DNA of 10,232 nucleotides from Rhodospirillales bacterium (GCA_028282185.1 JANQIJ010000082.1:1-10232), one strand, 5' to 3'; positions 1 to 7,088 are shown, counted from the first letter of the stretch. A program made the numbers and translations. The notes: a model not told the origin generated them from the sequence alone.

Positions 1-237
1 AAGCCGCAGACCGATCCAATCGATCTCTTCCGCCGCGACGCCGAGACACGCCAACACGCGTTCGCTTTCAGCCTTTCGCGTTTCGGCCAGGTCCGTCTGA
101 CCGGCCGCCGCGCCCGTCGTCAGGAACAGGCAGCGCACACCATGACCGGCGCGGCGCCCATCGCGCAGCGCGCCAAACACCGCGAACTCGTCGTCCGGAT
201 GCGGCAGCAGGAAAACATCGGTGGGCGGTTCGCGCAT
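1..237 (-). CDS. PIG-L/LmbE-family deacetylase, N-terminal part (runs off the window)
   Basis: The minus strand from an ATG at 237-235 stays open to position 1, giving 79 residues that begin MREPPTDVFLLPHPDDEFAV. The HPDDE motif (residues 13-17) after a short hydrophobic strand is the zinc-site signature of the PIG-L/LmbE fold, whose members remove N-acetyl groups from sugars such as GlcNAc conjugates. Further family features are RAGHGVRCLFLTTG (about 30-43) and the TRKAESERVLACLGV helix (about 54-68). An in-frame TAG at 250-252 rules out a longer start. A TAGTAT hexamer at 247-252 (minus strand) lies only nine bases before the ATG, so the mRNA may have almost no leader; no matching -35 is seen. 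The gene is divergent from a GT-C-like glycosyltransferase, suggesting glycan modification. The family call is secure; the substrate cannot be told from this fragment. Confidence 0.88.
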   Translation of the reverse strand, partial: MREPPTDVFLLPHPDDEFAVFGALRDGRRAGHGVRCLFLTTGAAAGQTDLAETRKAESERVLACLGVAAEEIDWIGLRL

Positions 238-298
238 CGTCGCACCATACTAGAGCGGCCGTCATCAGGCGACGGCGTAAATTCCCCCGTCGTGCGGT

Positions 299-327
299 TT
301 GCCATCAACGGGTCTGTCCATTACAAG
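299..327 (+). promoter_or_regulatory. candidate sigma70-type promoter for the GT-C-like gene
   Basis: TTGCCA at 299-304 (5 of 6 to TTGACA) and TACAAG at 322-327 (4 of 6 to TATAAT) are separated by 17 bases. Transcription would start near 334, about 34 bases before the ATG at 368. This is a consensus match only. Confidence 0.4.
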
Positions 328-367
328 ATCGGTGATGGTCCCCGGTTCTCATTTGGCGGCCCGGTGA

Positions 368-1768
368 ATGGCTGCGTCGCTCGCCCCCGGGCAAGATCAC
401 GGCGGCGCCCGCTCCGTCCGCGCCCATGTGCTGGCCGCTTTCGCGGTCTGCCTGGCGGTCATCGCCTTCCAGACCTTCCATCCCGACTTTCGCCGGCCCG
501 TCGCCGATGCGGTGCAATACGCCAAGTTCGCCAGCGCCCTGATTGAAGATGGCGTTTTCGCCGGCGCGCCCGGCGCGCCGCCGCAAATGGTGGCAGCACC
601 GCGCTACCCCGCCTCCGTCGCCGCGGTCGCATCACTTGACCCCGACCTGGCGCCGACACTGACCTGCGTGATCGACATCCAGGCGACCTGCGATCTGTCG
701 GGCCTGACCGGCCTTTTCATGGTCCAAGCGGGGATCGCCGCATTGACGGCACTGTTCGTTTTCCTTGCCGGCTGGCGGCTCACCGGTTCGCCGGCAACGG
801 CCTGGCTGGCATTGTTGATCGGCCTGGCGTCCAAGGTTTTTTCCGAATACGCCTCGCAGATTCTGACCGAGATCTTGGCCTTCTTCTTCCTCCACCTGTT
901 CGGCTGGCTGTTGGTCCGCCTGCTGACCAGCGAGGGGCGGACACGGACGATCTGCGTTCTTGCCGGACTGGCCCTTGGCGCGGCGACCCTGGTCCGGCCA
1001 GCGTACCTCTATCTCGCCTATTTCATGGTGCCAGCCCTGTTCGCGCTGCTCCTCCTGATCGCCCGCCGACCGCCGCGGGCCGCGGTTCTCTGCTGCGGCC
1101 TGCTCATCGCCGGCACGGCGGCCGCACTGACGCCCTGGGTTCTGCGCAACTATCTGACCTTCGACGTCGCCGCGATCAGCAGTGGATACGGCGACCGCAT
1201 TTTGGCGGAACGGCTTGCCTACAACCTCATGACGAGCCGCGAATGGGCCATTTCCTTCATCTATTGGCTGCCGGATTTCGGCGACAGCGCCGCCGCCTGG
1301 CTGTTCGATCGCGCCGATTACATCCGCCTGTCCTTCGACGACCCCAGTTCCTTCTATATGATGGGGCGGGGGTCGTTCTTCACCGACCTTCGCTCAGAGG
1401 CCCACAGCCAGGCGCCGACCGACCCGGCGGGGTATCTCCTGAAGACCTATGTCTGGGACGACCTGGCGACCCATGTCTCGGTGACCATTGCCCTGGCCTG
1501 GCGCGGCATGTGGGCCGGGCGATACGTCGGCCTGTTCGGCTTCCTGTTACTGCCCGCCTGCCTTTATCTGATGTATCGTGCCGGCCGACTGGGACCGTTC
1601 CTGGCCTATTGCCTGCCGGGCTTCTTCATGCTCGGGCTCTATGCCTTCGTTTCGGTCAACGTGGTGCGCTACAACGACCCGCTGATCGCCGTCTTCGCCC
1701 TGGTGATCGCCATCGTCCTGGTGCGAACCGGCGGCTGGTTGCGAACGCGGGCGCGACCCAGCGCCTGA
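368..1768 (+). CDS. multi-pass membrane glycosyltransferase, GT-C/PMT (GT39)-like
   Basis: A 466-residue integral membrane protein with roughly ten or more hydrophobic segments. GT-C enzymes transfer a sugar from a lipid-phosphate donor on the outer face of the cytoplasmic membrane. Visible family features are an acidic residue in the first external loop (D47 in DAVQY), TE at 167-168 in a membrane helix (ILTEIL), GLALGAATLVRP (about 200-211), PWVLRNY (about 256-262) and a late VRYNDPL (about 433-439) before the last helix. Two cysteines (C100, C108) in the first loop could form a disulfide. The ATG at 368 directly follows an in-frame TGA, so no longer start is possible; the ribosome site is weak. 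The gene is divergent from a PIG-L deacetylase and its stop lies one base from the stop of the convergent permease gene. Sequence is diverged from classical PMT/ArnT, so a plain polytopic membrane protein remains possible. Confidence 0.65.
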   Translation: MAASLAPGQDHGGARSVRAHVLAAFAVCLAVIAFQTFHPDFRRPVADAVQYAKFASALIEDGVFAGAPGAPPQMVAAPRYPASVAAVASLDPDLAPTLTCVIDIQATCDLSGLTGLFMVQAGIAALTALFVFLAGWRLTGSPATAWLALLIGLASKVFSEYASQILTEILAFFFLHLFGWLLVRLLTSEGRTRTICVLAGLALGAATLVRPAYLYLAYFMVPALFALLLLIARRPPRAAVLCCGLLIAGTAAALTPWVLRNYLTFDVAAISSGYGDRILAERLAYNLMTSREWAISFIYWLPDFGDSAAAWLFDRADYIRLSFDDPSSFYMMGRGSFFTDLRSEAHSQAPTDPAGYLLKTYVWDDLATHVSVTIALAWRGMWAGRYVGLFGFLLLPACLYLMYRAGRLGPFLAYCLPGFFMLGLYAFVSVNVVRYNDPLIAVFALVIAIVLVRTGGWLRTRARPSA

Positions 1769-1769
1769 C

Positions 1770-2633
1770 CTAGGCCCGTTCGACCTGGCGATAGGCCTGC
1801 GCCTTCCGGCCGTAGGCCTGGGTAATCCGGTCAAGGACCACCGCCAGGGCGACGATCGCCAAACCGGCGGCGGCGCCGCGCCCGACGTCGAGACGCTGGA
1901 TGCCGAGCAGGACTTCCTGGCCGAGGCCGCGGGCGCCGATCATCGAGGCGATCACCACCATGGACAGCGCCAGCATCGTCGTCTGATTGATGCCGGCCAT
2001 GATCGACGGCAGAGCGAGGGGAAGCTTGACCCGCCAGAACACCAGGCGCGGCCGGGCGCCCAAGGAATAGGCCGCCTCGACCGCGCCCTTGTCGACTTGG
2101 CGCAGGCCCAGATCGGTCAAGCGGATCACCGGCGGCATGGCATAGATCAACGTCGCCAGGATCGCCGGCACCTTGCCCAAGCCGAACAGCATCAGCGCCG
2201 GAATCAGGTAAACGAAACTGGGCATCGTCTGCATCAGGTCCAGGACCGGCAGGACGAAACTGCGCAACCTGTCCCGGGACGCCAGGACGACGCCGAGCGG
2301 CATGCCGATCAACACCGCCAGCAGGGTCGAGACCAGCATCAAGGCCAGGGTCTGCATGGCCATGTCCCAGAGCCCCAGAACACCGACCAGGAAGGCGACG
2401 ACACCGAGCGCCAGGGACAGTTTCCAACTGCGGCTGGCATGGAAGGCCAGCCCCATGAACAACGCCAGGACCAGCCACCAGGGCGCCTGACGCAGCAAAT
2501 GCTCAAGCGGCACCAGGACGCCGAGGATCGCATCGTTGACGGCCTCGAAGGCCCAGCCGTAATTGACGACCAGCCAATCGACGGCGCCGTTGATCGGTTT
2601 GCGGATCGAGACCGTCAGGCTTTCCGGAAACAT
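1770..2633 (-). CDS. proW: glycine betaine/proline-type ABC transporter permease (ProW/OpuAB-like)
   Basis: A 287-residue inner-membrane permease of the ProW/OpuAB (BPD_transp_1) family, which forms the channel for quaternary-amine osmoprotectants. The N-terminal 50 residues are amphipathic, then hydrophobic segments follow from about 52. The stretch LDLMQTMPSFVYLIPALMLF (131-150) is typical of ProW. The EAA loop that docks the ATPase is at about 186-213 (EAAYSLGARP, then LPLALPSIMAG). It is shorter than E. coli ProW (about 354 residues), which has a longer N-terminal region, but close to many OpuAB proteins. The ATG is 15 bases after the stop of the upstream ProX-like gene with no strong ribosome site, so translation is probably coupled. 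No ATPase gene follows: the next gene is convergent with one base between stops. The exact substrate (glycine betaine, proline betaine, choline, carnitine) cannot be read from the permease. Confidence 0.92.
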   Translation of the reverse strand: MFPESLTVSIRKPINGAVDWLVVNYGWAFEAVNDAILGVLVPLEHLLRQAPWWLVLALFMGLAFHASRSWKLSLALGVVAFLVGVLGLWDMAMQTLALMLVSTLLAVLIGMPLGVVLASRDRLRSFVLPVLDLMQTMPSFVYLIPALMLFGLGKVPAILATLIYAMPPVIRLTDLGLRQVDKGAVEAAYSLGARPRLVFWRVKLPLALPSIMAGINQTTMLALSMVVIASMIGARGLGQEVLLGIQRLDVGRGAAAGLAIVALAVVLDRITQAYGRKAQAYRQVERA

Positions 2634-2648
2634 GGCGCCGCGCCGCCG

Positions 2649-3662
2649 CTAGTTGAGCGCCGCCGCAACCCGGCCGGCGACATCCGCGGGCAACCATTTG
2701 CGCCAGACATCCGCCTTGGTCTTCAGGAAGTGACGCGCCCCCGCAACGGCATCGGTATCGGCCTCGCGCATATGCGACAGCATCGCGGACGTCAGCGCGC
2801 CGCTGGTCCGGTAGTTCTTGAAGAACGCGGTCAGCTTCGGCGCCTGGTCGGCGAAGGCCTTGTTGAGGGCGACCTCGACGGCGACGACCGGATAGGCGAC
2901 GGCGTCGGTGGGCCGGTCGGCCTTTTGCAGCGCCTCCCATTTGGCGGCGTCGTAGGCCGGTTCCTCCAACATCACCAGATCGAACTTGCCCATGATCCAT
3001 GTCGGACTCCAGTAATAGAACAGGATCGGTTTCTTGCGCTTGATCGCGCTTTCGATCGCGGCATCGAGCGCCACCCCGGTGCCGACCCGAAAGTTGGTGA
3101 AATGGTCGTCCAGACCGTAGGCGATCAACTTTCGCGAATTGACGTCCTCGCAGCCCCATCCGGCCGGACAGTTGGTGAAGCGCCCCTTGTCCGGCTCTTC
3201 CGGATCGCGAAACAGGTCCTTGAATTTCGGCAGATCGCGGACGTGCCTGAGGCCCTTGGCCGCCCCTTCGGCCAGGTAGCGGGGAATGTACCAACCCTGG
3301 ACCGCGTCCGGGAAATTCACCCCGGCCTTGATCGCCTTGCCGTCGCGCTCGGCCTTGTCCCAGACCTCGCGGATGTTCTCTTCCCATAGCTCCATCATCA
3401 CGTCGGCGTCGCCGCGGATCAGGGCCAGGGTCAGCGGCAGGGTGTCACCCGGAACGATATCAGTCTTGCAGCCATACCCTCGCTCGACGATGAACTTGGC
3501 GACCTGGGTGTGGAACTGGTTCGATTCCCAATTGAGGTCGGCGAACACGACGGGGCGGTCGATTTCGCAGGTGGGTTCGGCGGTGGCGCCGGTCGGCGAA
3601 GATAGAGAAAACAGGACGGCCAGGATCAAGGCGAAGACGTATCGACAATATGGAAAATGCAA
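2649..3662 (-). CDS. proX: periplasmic glycine betaine/quaternary-amine binding protein (ProX/OpuAC-like)
   Basis: A 337-residue ABC substrate-binding protein. Residues 1-28 form a Sec signal peptide (hydrophobic core about 8-20, cleavage likely after ATA before E29); no lipobox cysteine, so the mature protein should be free in the periplasm. OpuAC features include VVFADLNWESNQFHTQVAKF (38-57), ADVMMELWEEN (86-96), GWYIPRYL (123-130) and FYYWSPTW (215-222). Trp45, Trp93, Trp124, Trp218 and Trp222 are candidates for the aromatic cage that holds a trimethylammonium group, as known for ProX. Cys32/Cys65 and Cys165/Cys171 could form disulfides. The C-terminal DVWRKWLPADV (318-328) is also family-like. 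The start is a TTG at 3662-3660, backed by a strong Shine-Dalgarno GGAAGGGGG four bases upstream; no in-frame ATG/GTG gives a complete signal peptide. It is first in an operon with the permease gene and divergent from a CoA-transferase gene. Confidence 0.9.
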   Translation of the reverse strand: MHFPYCRYVFALILAVLFSLSSPTGATAEPTCEIDRPVVFADLNWESNQFHTQVAKFIVERGYGCKTDIVPGDTLPLTLALIRGDADVMMELWEENIREVWDKAERDGKAIKAGVNFPDAVQGWYIPRYLAEGAAKGLRHVRDLPKFKDLFRDPEEPDKGRFTNCPAGWGCEDVNSRKLIAYGLDDHFTNFRVGTGVALDAAIESAIKRKKPILFYYWSPTWIMGKFDLVMLEEPAYDAAKWEALQKADRPTDAVAYPVVAVEVALNKAFADQAPKLTAFFKNYRTSGALTSAMLSHMREADTDAVAGARHFLKTKADVWRKWLPADVAGRVAAALN

Positions 3663-3666
3663 AAGG

Positions 3667-3675
3667 CCCCCTTCC
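3667..3675 (-). promoter_or_regulatory. strong ribosome binding site fixing the TTG start of proX
   Basis: On the minus strand GGAAGGGGG is followed by CCTT and then the TTG start at 3662. This near-perfect purine tract is the main evidence that the gene starts at TTG. Confidence 0.65.
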
Positions 3676-3764
3676 GCCGTTGCGGCATGAGGCGCCAGTT
3701 TATCGCATCCGCCGTCGTTTGGCGAGGCGCCGCCTGGATCGGCGGCACGGCGACCCGGCGGCGA

Positions 3765-3793
3765 TTGACCTTTGGCCCGGAACTTCCCATAAC
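3765..3793 (+). promoter_or_regulatory. candidate promoter of the CoA-transferase gene
   Basis: TTGACC at 3765-3770 (5 of 6) and CATAAC at 3788-3793 (4 of 6) are 17 bases apart. Transcription would begin near 3800, about 55 bases before the ATG at 3856. The region 3663-3855 must also hold the divergent proX promoter. For that I see only a GATAAA hexamer (minus strand, 3704-3699) without a convincing -35. Confidence 0.5.
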
Positions 3794-3855
3794 AACAGCA
3801 CTACGAAGAGGCGCCGCGACGGTAAGGCGCCCGACCTTTGACCCCGGAGGAACCG

Positions 3856-5049
3856 ATGCCATTTGACCCCGCCGCCAGACCGCTTGACCACATCAAGGTG
3901 CTTGACCTGACCCGGGTGCGCTCGGGCCCGACCTGTGTCCGTCAGTTCGCCGATTGGGGCGCCGACGTGATCAAGGTCGAACTGCCGGAATCGATCGAAC
4001 CGGACGGCACCCTTGGGGCCAAGCGCCATACCGCCGATTTCCAGAACTTGCAGCGCAACAAGCGGTCCCTGACCTTGAACCTGAAAGAGGAAGAGGGCCG
4101 CAAGCTGTCCATGCGGCTGGCAGAGAGCGTCGATGTGATCATCGAGAACTTCCGCCCCGACGTGAAGCACAAGCTGGGGATCGATTACGACAACCTGAAG
4201 GCGGTCAATCCCCGGATCATCCTGGGCAGTATTTCCGGCTTCGGCCAGGACGGTCCCTATGCCAAGCGCCCCGGGTTCGACCAGATCGCCCAGGGCATGG
4301 GCGGACTGATGTCGATCACCGGCGAGCCGGGGCGCGGCCCGATGCGGGTCGGCATTCCCATCGCCGACCTGACCAGCGGCCTGTTCTGCGCCATGGGCGT
4401 GCTGATCGCGTTGATCGAACGGGAAAAATCCGGCGAGGGCCAATGGGTGCAGACGTCCCTGCTGCAGGCCATGTCGTTCATGCTCGATTTCCAGGGCGCG
4501 CGTTACCTGATGGAAGACCACGTGCCGCAGCAGGCAGGCAATGATCATCCGACCTCGATCCCGACCGGGGTGTTCCCGACCAAGGACGGCCATATGAACA
4601 TCGCCGCCGCCGGCGAGGGCATCTGGAAACGGCTCTGCGGCGTGTTCGGGACCATGGAATGGACCGAGGACCCGCGCTTCGATTCTGCCCAGGCGCGGTC
4701 CGACAACCGCCACGAACTGAACGCGCTGATCGCCGAGCAGACCAAACAGAAAACCAACGCCGAATGGATCGTGGAATTCAACGAAGCCGGCGTGCCGTCG
4801 GGGCCGATCCACGATATGGCGGCGCTGTTCGCCGACGAACAGGTCAAACATATGAACATCGCCGAGGACATCGACACCGTCTGTTTCGGCAAAACCCGGA
4901 TGCTGGCCCAGCCGATCCGCATGGACCGCACGCCGTCGGCCTTGAAGGTGCGGCCGCCGGAGCGCGGCGAGCAGACAGAGGAAATCCTGGGCGGTCTGGG
5001 CCTGTCGGCGGAGGAGGTCGCCGACCTTCGGGCCCGGAATATCGTTTAG
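3856..5049 (+). CDS. class III CoA-transferase (CaiB/BaiF/formyl-CoA transferase family)
   Basis: A 397-residue cytoplasmic enzyme that moves CoA between carboxylic acids via an aspartyl-CoA thioester. Family features: IKVLDLTRVRSGPTCVRQFA (13-32), the GADVIKVE strand (35-42), NLQRNKRSLTLNL (64-76), the DVIIENFRPDV stretch (93-103), GSISGFGQDGPYAKRPGFD (124-142), and the C-terminal GVPSGPIHDM. D142 matches the catalytic aspartate of the family (Asp169 in oxalate formyl-CoA transferase). The reading frame is open back to a TTG at 3838, but the ATG at 3856 has a GGAGG ribosome site at 3846-3850, five bases upstream, and is chosen. The gene is divergent from proX, which allows, but does not prove, a role with the imported compound, as CaiB has in carnitine metabolism. 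Substrate is not identifiable by eye; many family members are misnamed as formyl-CoA transferase or alpha-methylacyl-CoA racemase. Confidence 0.92.
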   Translation: MPFDPAARPLDHIKVLDLTRVRSGPTCVRQFADWGADVIKVELPESIEPDGTLGAKRHTADFQNLQRNKRSLTLNLKEEEGRKLSMRLAESVDVIIENFRPDVKHKLGIDYDNLKAVNPRIILGSISGFGQDGPYAKRPGFDQIAQGMGGLMSITGEPGRGPMRVGIPIADLTSGLFCAMGVLIALIEREKSGEGQWVQTSLLQAMSFMLDFQGARYLMEDHVPQQAGNDHPTSIPTGVFPTKDGHMNIAAAGEGIWKRLCGVFGTMEWTEDPRFDSAQARSDNRHELNALIAEQTKQKTNAEWIVEFNEAGVPSGPIHDMAALFADEQVKHMNIAEDIDTVCFGKTRMLAQPIRMDRTPSALKVRPPERGEQTEEILGGLGLSAEEVADLRARNIV

Positions 5050-5073
5050 GCCCGGCCGCTCACGCCAGATCGC

Positions 5074-5361
5074 TCAGGTCAAACCGTCCATGAAGGCCGC
5101 CAGATCGATGTCCTTTTGCGTCACGCCACCGGCGTCGTGGGTCGCGAGCGTGACCTCGACCCGGTTGTAGACGTTGAACCACTCCGGATGATGGTCCATT
5201 TTCTCGGCTTTCAGCGCGGCCCGGCTCATGAAGCCGAAAGCCTGGTTGAAGTTGGCGAACTGAAACGTTTTCTCGATCGCGTCGCGGCCGTCCACCTCGG
5301 TCCAGCCGGCAAGGCCCGCCAGCGCCCGGGCGCGCGCCTCGTCCGTCAATTTTTCCGCCAT
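5074..5361 (-). CDS. phhB: pterin-4a-carbinolamine dehydratase (PhhB/DCoH family)
   Basis: A 95-residue cytoplasmic enzyme that dehydrates 4a-hydroxytetrahydrobiopterin during tetrahydropterin recycling for aromatic amino acid hydroxylases; some family members have other roles, for example near molybdenum-cofactor enzymes. The signature is clear: KTFQFANFNQAFGFM (31-45), then KMDHHPEWFNVYNRVEV (54-70) with the catalytic histidine pair H57/H58, then LATHDAGGVTQKDIDLA (72-88) with H75. The frame is open to 5430, but the ATG at 5361 has AGGGAG at 5371-5376 nine bases upstream and gives the usual family length, so it is chosen. It ends 24 bases from the convergent CoA-transferase gene and starts 55 bases from the divergent metallopeptidase gene. 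No phenylalanine hydroxylase gene is present here, so its partner is unknown. Confidence 0.93.
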   Translation of the reverse strand: MAEKLTDEARARALAGLAGWTEVDGRDAIEKTFQFANFNQAFGFMSRAALKAEKMDHHPEWFNVYNRVEVTLATHDAGGVTQKDIDLAAFMDGLT

Positions 5362-5416
5362 GGTCTCGAACTCCCTGATGATTTCGTCCCGGCATAGATA
5401 TGGGCTAGCCTGACGC

Positions 5417-5827
5417 ATGACAATGACCACCCCCAGGACCGCCCCCTCGTTGGCCGATTTCGAGACCCTGGCCGACGAGGCCTATGGCCTGATCCCCGAC
5501 GAGCTGCGTCGCCATACGACGGCCGTGATCATCCGCATCGAGGATTTCCCCGACGAGGCGACGGTCCGGGAAATGGGCCTGGAAAGCCCCTTCGACCTGT
5601 TGGGCCTCTATCGCGGCGTGGCGCTGACGGAAAAAAGCGTCACGGACCCCGGCGCCGAGCCCGACATGGTGTTCCTCTACCGCCGGCCGATCCTGGATTA
5701 CTGGTGCGAAACCGGCGAAGACCTGGTGCGTCTGATCCGCCACGTCCTGATCCACGAGTTCGGTCACCACTTCGGCTATTCCGACGAGGACATGGACCGG
5801 CTCGAGCGGGAGGCCGAGGAAGCCTGA
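5417..5827 (+). CDS. zincin-like metallopeptidase family protein (Zincin_1 type)
   Basis: A 136-residue protein with the zinc-metallopeptidase motif HEFGHHFGYSDED (113-125), i.e. HExxHxxGxxD, with E114 as the general base and H113, H117 and D123 as likely zinc ligands. The rest fits the small bacterial zincin family: LADEAYGLIPDEL (18-30), VIIRIEDFPDE (37-47), LLGLYRGVAL (61-70) and VFLYRRPILDYW (85-96). There is no signal peptide or membrane segment, so it is cytoplasmic. The family is widespread but its physiological substrate is unknown to me. The ATG at 5417 has no ribosome site; ATG 5423 in frame is an alternative. A TAGCCT hexamer at 5406-5411 just before the start leaves room for a leaderless message, but no -35 is clear. 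The mscS-like gene follows on the same strand. Confidence 0.88.
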   Translation: MTMTTPRTAPSLADFETLADEAYGLIPDELRRHTTAVIIRIEDFPDEATVREMGLESPFDLLGLYRGVALTEKSVTDPGAEPDMVFLYRRPILDYWCETGEDLVRLIRHVLIHEFGHHFGYSDEDMDRLEREAEEA

Positions 5828-5856
5828 CCTTCCGCCAAGCGGCTTGGTTTGGCCGA

Positions 5857-5886
5857 TTGGGCAGCGGTCGGCCGATGGGCTATGCT
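5857..5886 (+). promoter_or_regulatory. candidate promoter of the mscS-like gene
   Basis: TTGGGC at 5857-5862 and TATGCT at 5881-5886 are separated by 18 bases. Transcription from here would start near 5893 and supports ATG 5921 as the start rather than the TTG at 5849, which would lie upstream of the transcript. Confidence 0.35.
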
Positions 5887-5920
5887 GCCCGCCGGGACAT
5901 CCGCAGCAAGGACAGAGGCC

Positions 5921-6883
5921 ATGGCCGACGACACAGCGACCGCCGTCAAATCCCTGGAGCAGAACATCGAACAGAACGTCGAACAGGTCGCCGCCTGGGT
6001 CGATGCGCTGATCGAGTTCGCGGTGACCTACGGCTTCCAGATCGTCGGCGCGCTGATCTTCCTGGTTATCGGCCTGAAGATCGCCGCCTGGGTCGGGCTC
6101 AAGGTCCAGGCGCTCTCAGAGGGCAAGGGCATCGACATCACCCTGTCCCGGTTCTTCGGCGGGGTCGCCAAGGTTTTGATCATCGCCGTCCTGGTGATTA
6201 TCACGCTGGGAAATTTCGGCGTCTCCATCGCGCCGCTGATCGCGCTGGCCGGCGCGTCCGCCTTCGGCGCCACCATGGCGATCCAGGGGCCGCTGTCCAA
6301 CTACGGCGCGGGATTGTCGATCATCCTGGCCCGGCCGTTCAAGGTGGGCAACACGATCACCGTGGGCCAGACGTCCGGCGTGGTCGACGATATCAAGATG
6401 GCCCATACCACCCTGGTCGGCGAGGACGGCGAGGTCATCACCATCCCCAACAAGGACATCGTCGGCCGGGTGATCGTCAATTCGGAAACCCGCCGGGTGG
6501 TTCAGACCAAGGTCTCGCTCGACCCCGCCGCCGACCTGGACGGCGCGGTCCGCGTGGTCACGCAAGCCGTCGCCCGGGCGCTGCCGGCGCCGGACGACGG
6601 GGCAGCCGGGGACGCGGCCGAAAGCGGCGAAGGGGCCAAGGCCGGCCGGGCCCCGGCGCCGCAGGTCGGCCTGCATGATTTCACCTATGGCGGCCTGGTC
6701 CTGGGGGTTCGATTCTGGGTGCCGTCGAGCCGCTACTACGAACTGCGCTATCAAGTCAACGGCGCGATTCTGGCGGCGCTCAAGGGCGCGGGCGTGCCGC
6801 TGATGGCCGGCGGCGGCGTCGCCGTGCTGGGCGAAGACCTGTCCGGCGACGGCATGGCCGAAGGCCAGCGGGAGGACGGCTAG
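5921..6883 (+). CDS. mscS: small-conductance mechanosensitive channel, MscS family
   Basis: A 320-residue inner-membrane channel that opens under membrane tension to release solutes on hypo-osmotic shock. After an N-terminal helix with EQNIEQNVEQV near 13-23, hydrophobic helices lie at about 39-62 and 79-98. The pore helix and following beta domain are clear: APLIALAGASAFGATMAIQG (104-123), PLSNYGAGLSIILARPFKVG (124-143), then GEDGEVITIPNKDIVGRVIV (167-186), matching the MscS QGSLSN, RPF and IPN landmarks. Unusually, a Gly/Ala/Glu-rich stretch at about 222-248 sits within the C-terminal cytoplasmic domain before LHDFTYGG. The ATG at 5921 is chosen because AAGGA lies at 5908-5912, eight bases upstream; the frame stays open to a TTG at 5849 with no ribosome site. 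Length is slightly above E. coli MscS (286), partly because of the insert and a polar C-terminal tail. Confidence 0.94.
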   Translation: MADDTATAVKSLEQNIEQNVEQVAAWVDALIEFAVTYGFQIVGALIFLVIGLKIAAWVGLKVQALSEGKGIDITLSRFFGGVAKVLIIAVLVIITLGNFGVSIAPLIALAGASAFGATMAIQGPLSNYGAGLSIILARPFKVGNTITVGQTSGVVDDIKMAHTTLVGEDGEVITIPNKDIVGRVIVNSETRRVVQTKVSLDPAADLDGAVRVVTQAVARALPAPDDGAAGDAAESGEGAKAGRAPAPQVGLHDFTYGGLVLGVRFWVPSSRYYELRYQVNGAILAALKGAGVPLMAGGGVAVLGEDLSGDGMAEGQREDG

Positions 6884-7088
6884 GACGTTTCGGGATTTCC
6901 GGCACGCCGCTTCTTGGGCAGGCGTCTCGGGTTTTCCGCCCGATAGCGCCGCGCTTCGAACGCGGGCGTGGCGCCGTCGGCCGCAAGGCGCTGGCCTGAC
7001 AAGGCCCGACGCCGCTAGACTAGGCCAAGGCACAGACTTCCCGCGTCTCCGCGACCGGCGGCAGCTTGATCACGACTGGGGAACAGCC

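Noticed and set aside
2097..3389. 430-codon plus-strand frame
   Set aside because: It is antisense to proW and proX, is full of Gln/Arg/Asp-type low-complexity sequence, has no ribosome site, and the two minus-strand genes have clear family matches.
3700..4851. 383-codon minus-strand frame
   Set aside because: Antisense to the CoA-transferase, rich in His/Gln/Arg shadows of a GC-rich gene, and without family features.
6880..7002. Minus-strand 40-codon frame from a TTG at 7002, ending FEARRYRAENPRRLPKKRRA and a few more residues
   Set aside because: It has GC-rich third positions, but the only start is TTG without a ribosome site, and an in-frame TAG lies just upstream at 7017-7015. Arg-rich peptides arise easily in GC-rich DNA. 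It could be revisited if relatives conserve it; its stop overlaps the mscS stop.
6116..7033. 305-codon minus-strand frame
   Set aside because: Antisense shadow of the mscS gene; no recognisable domain.
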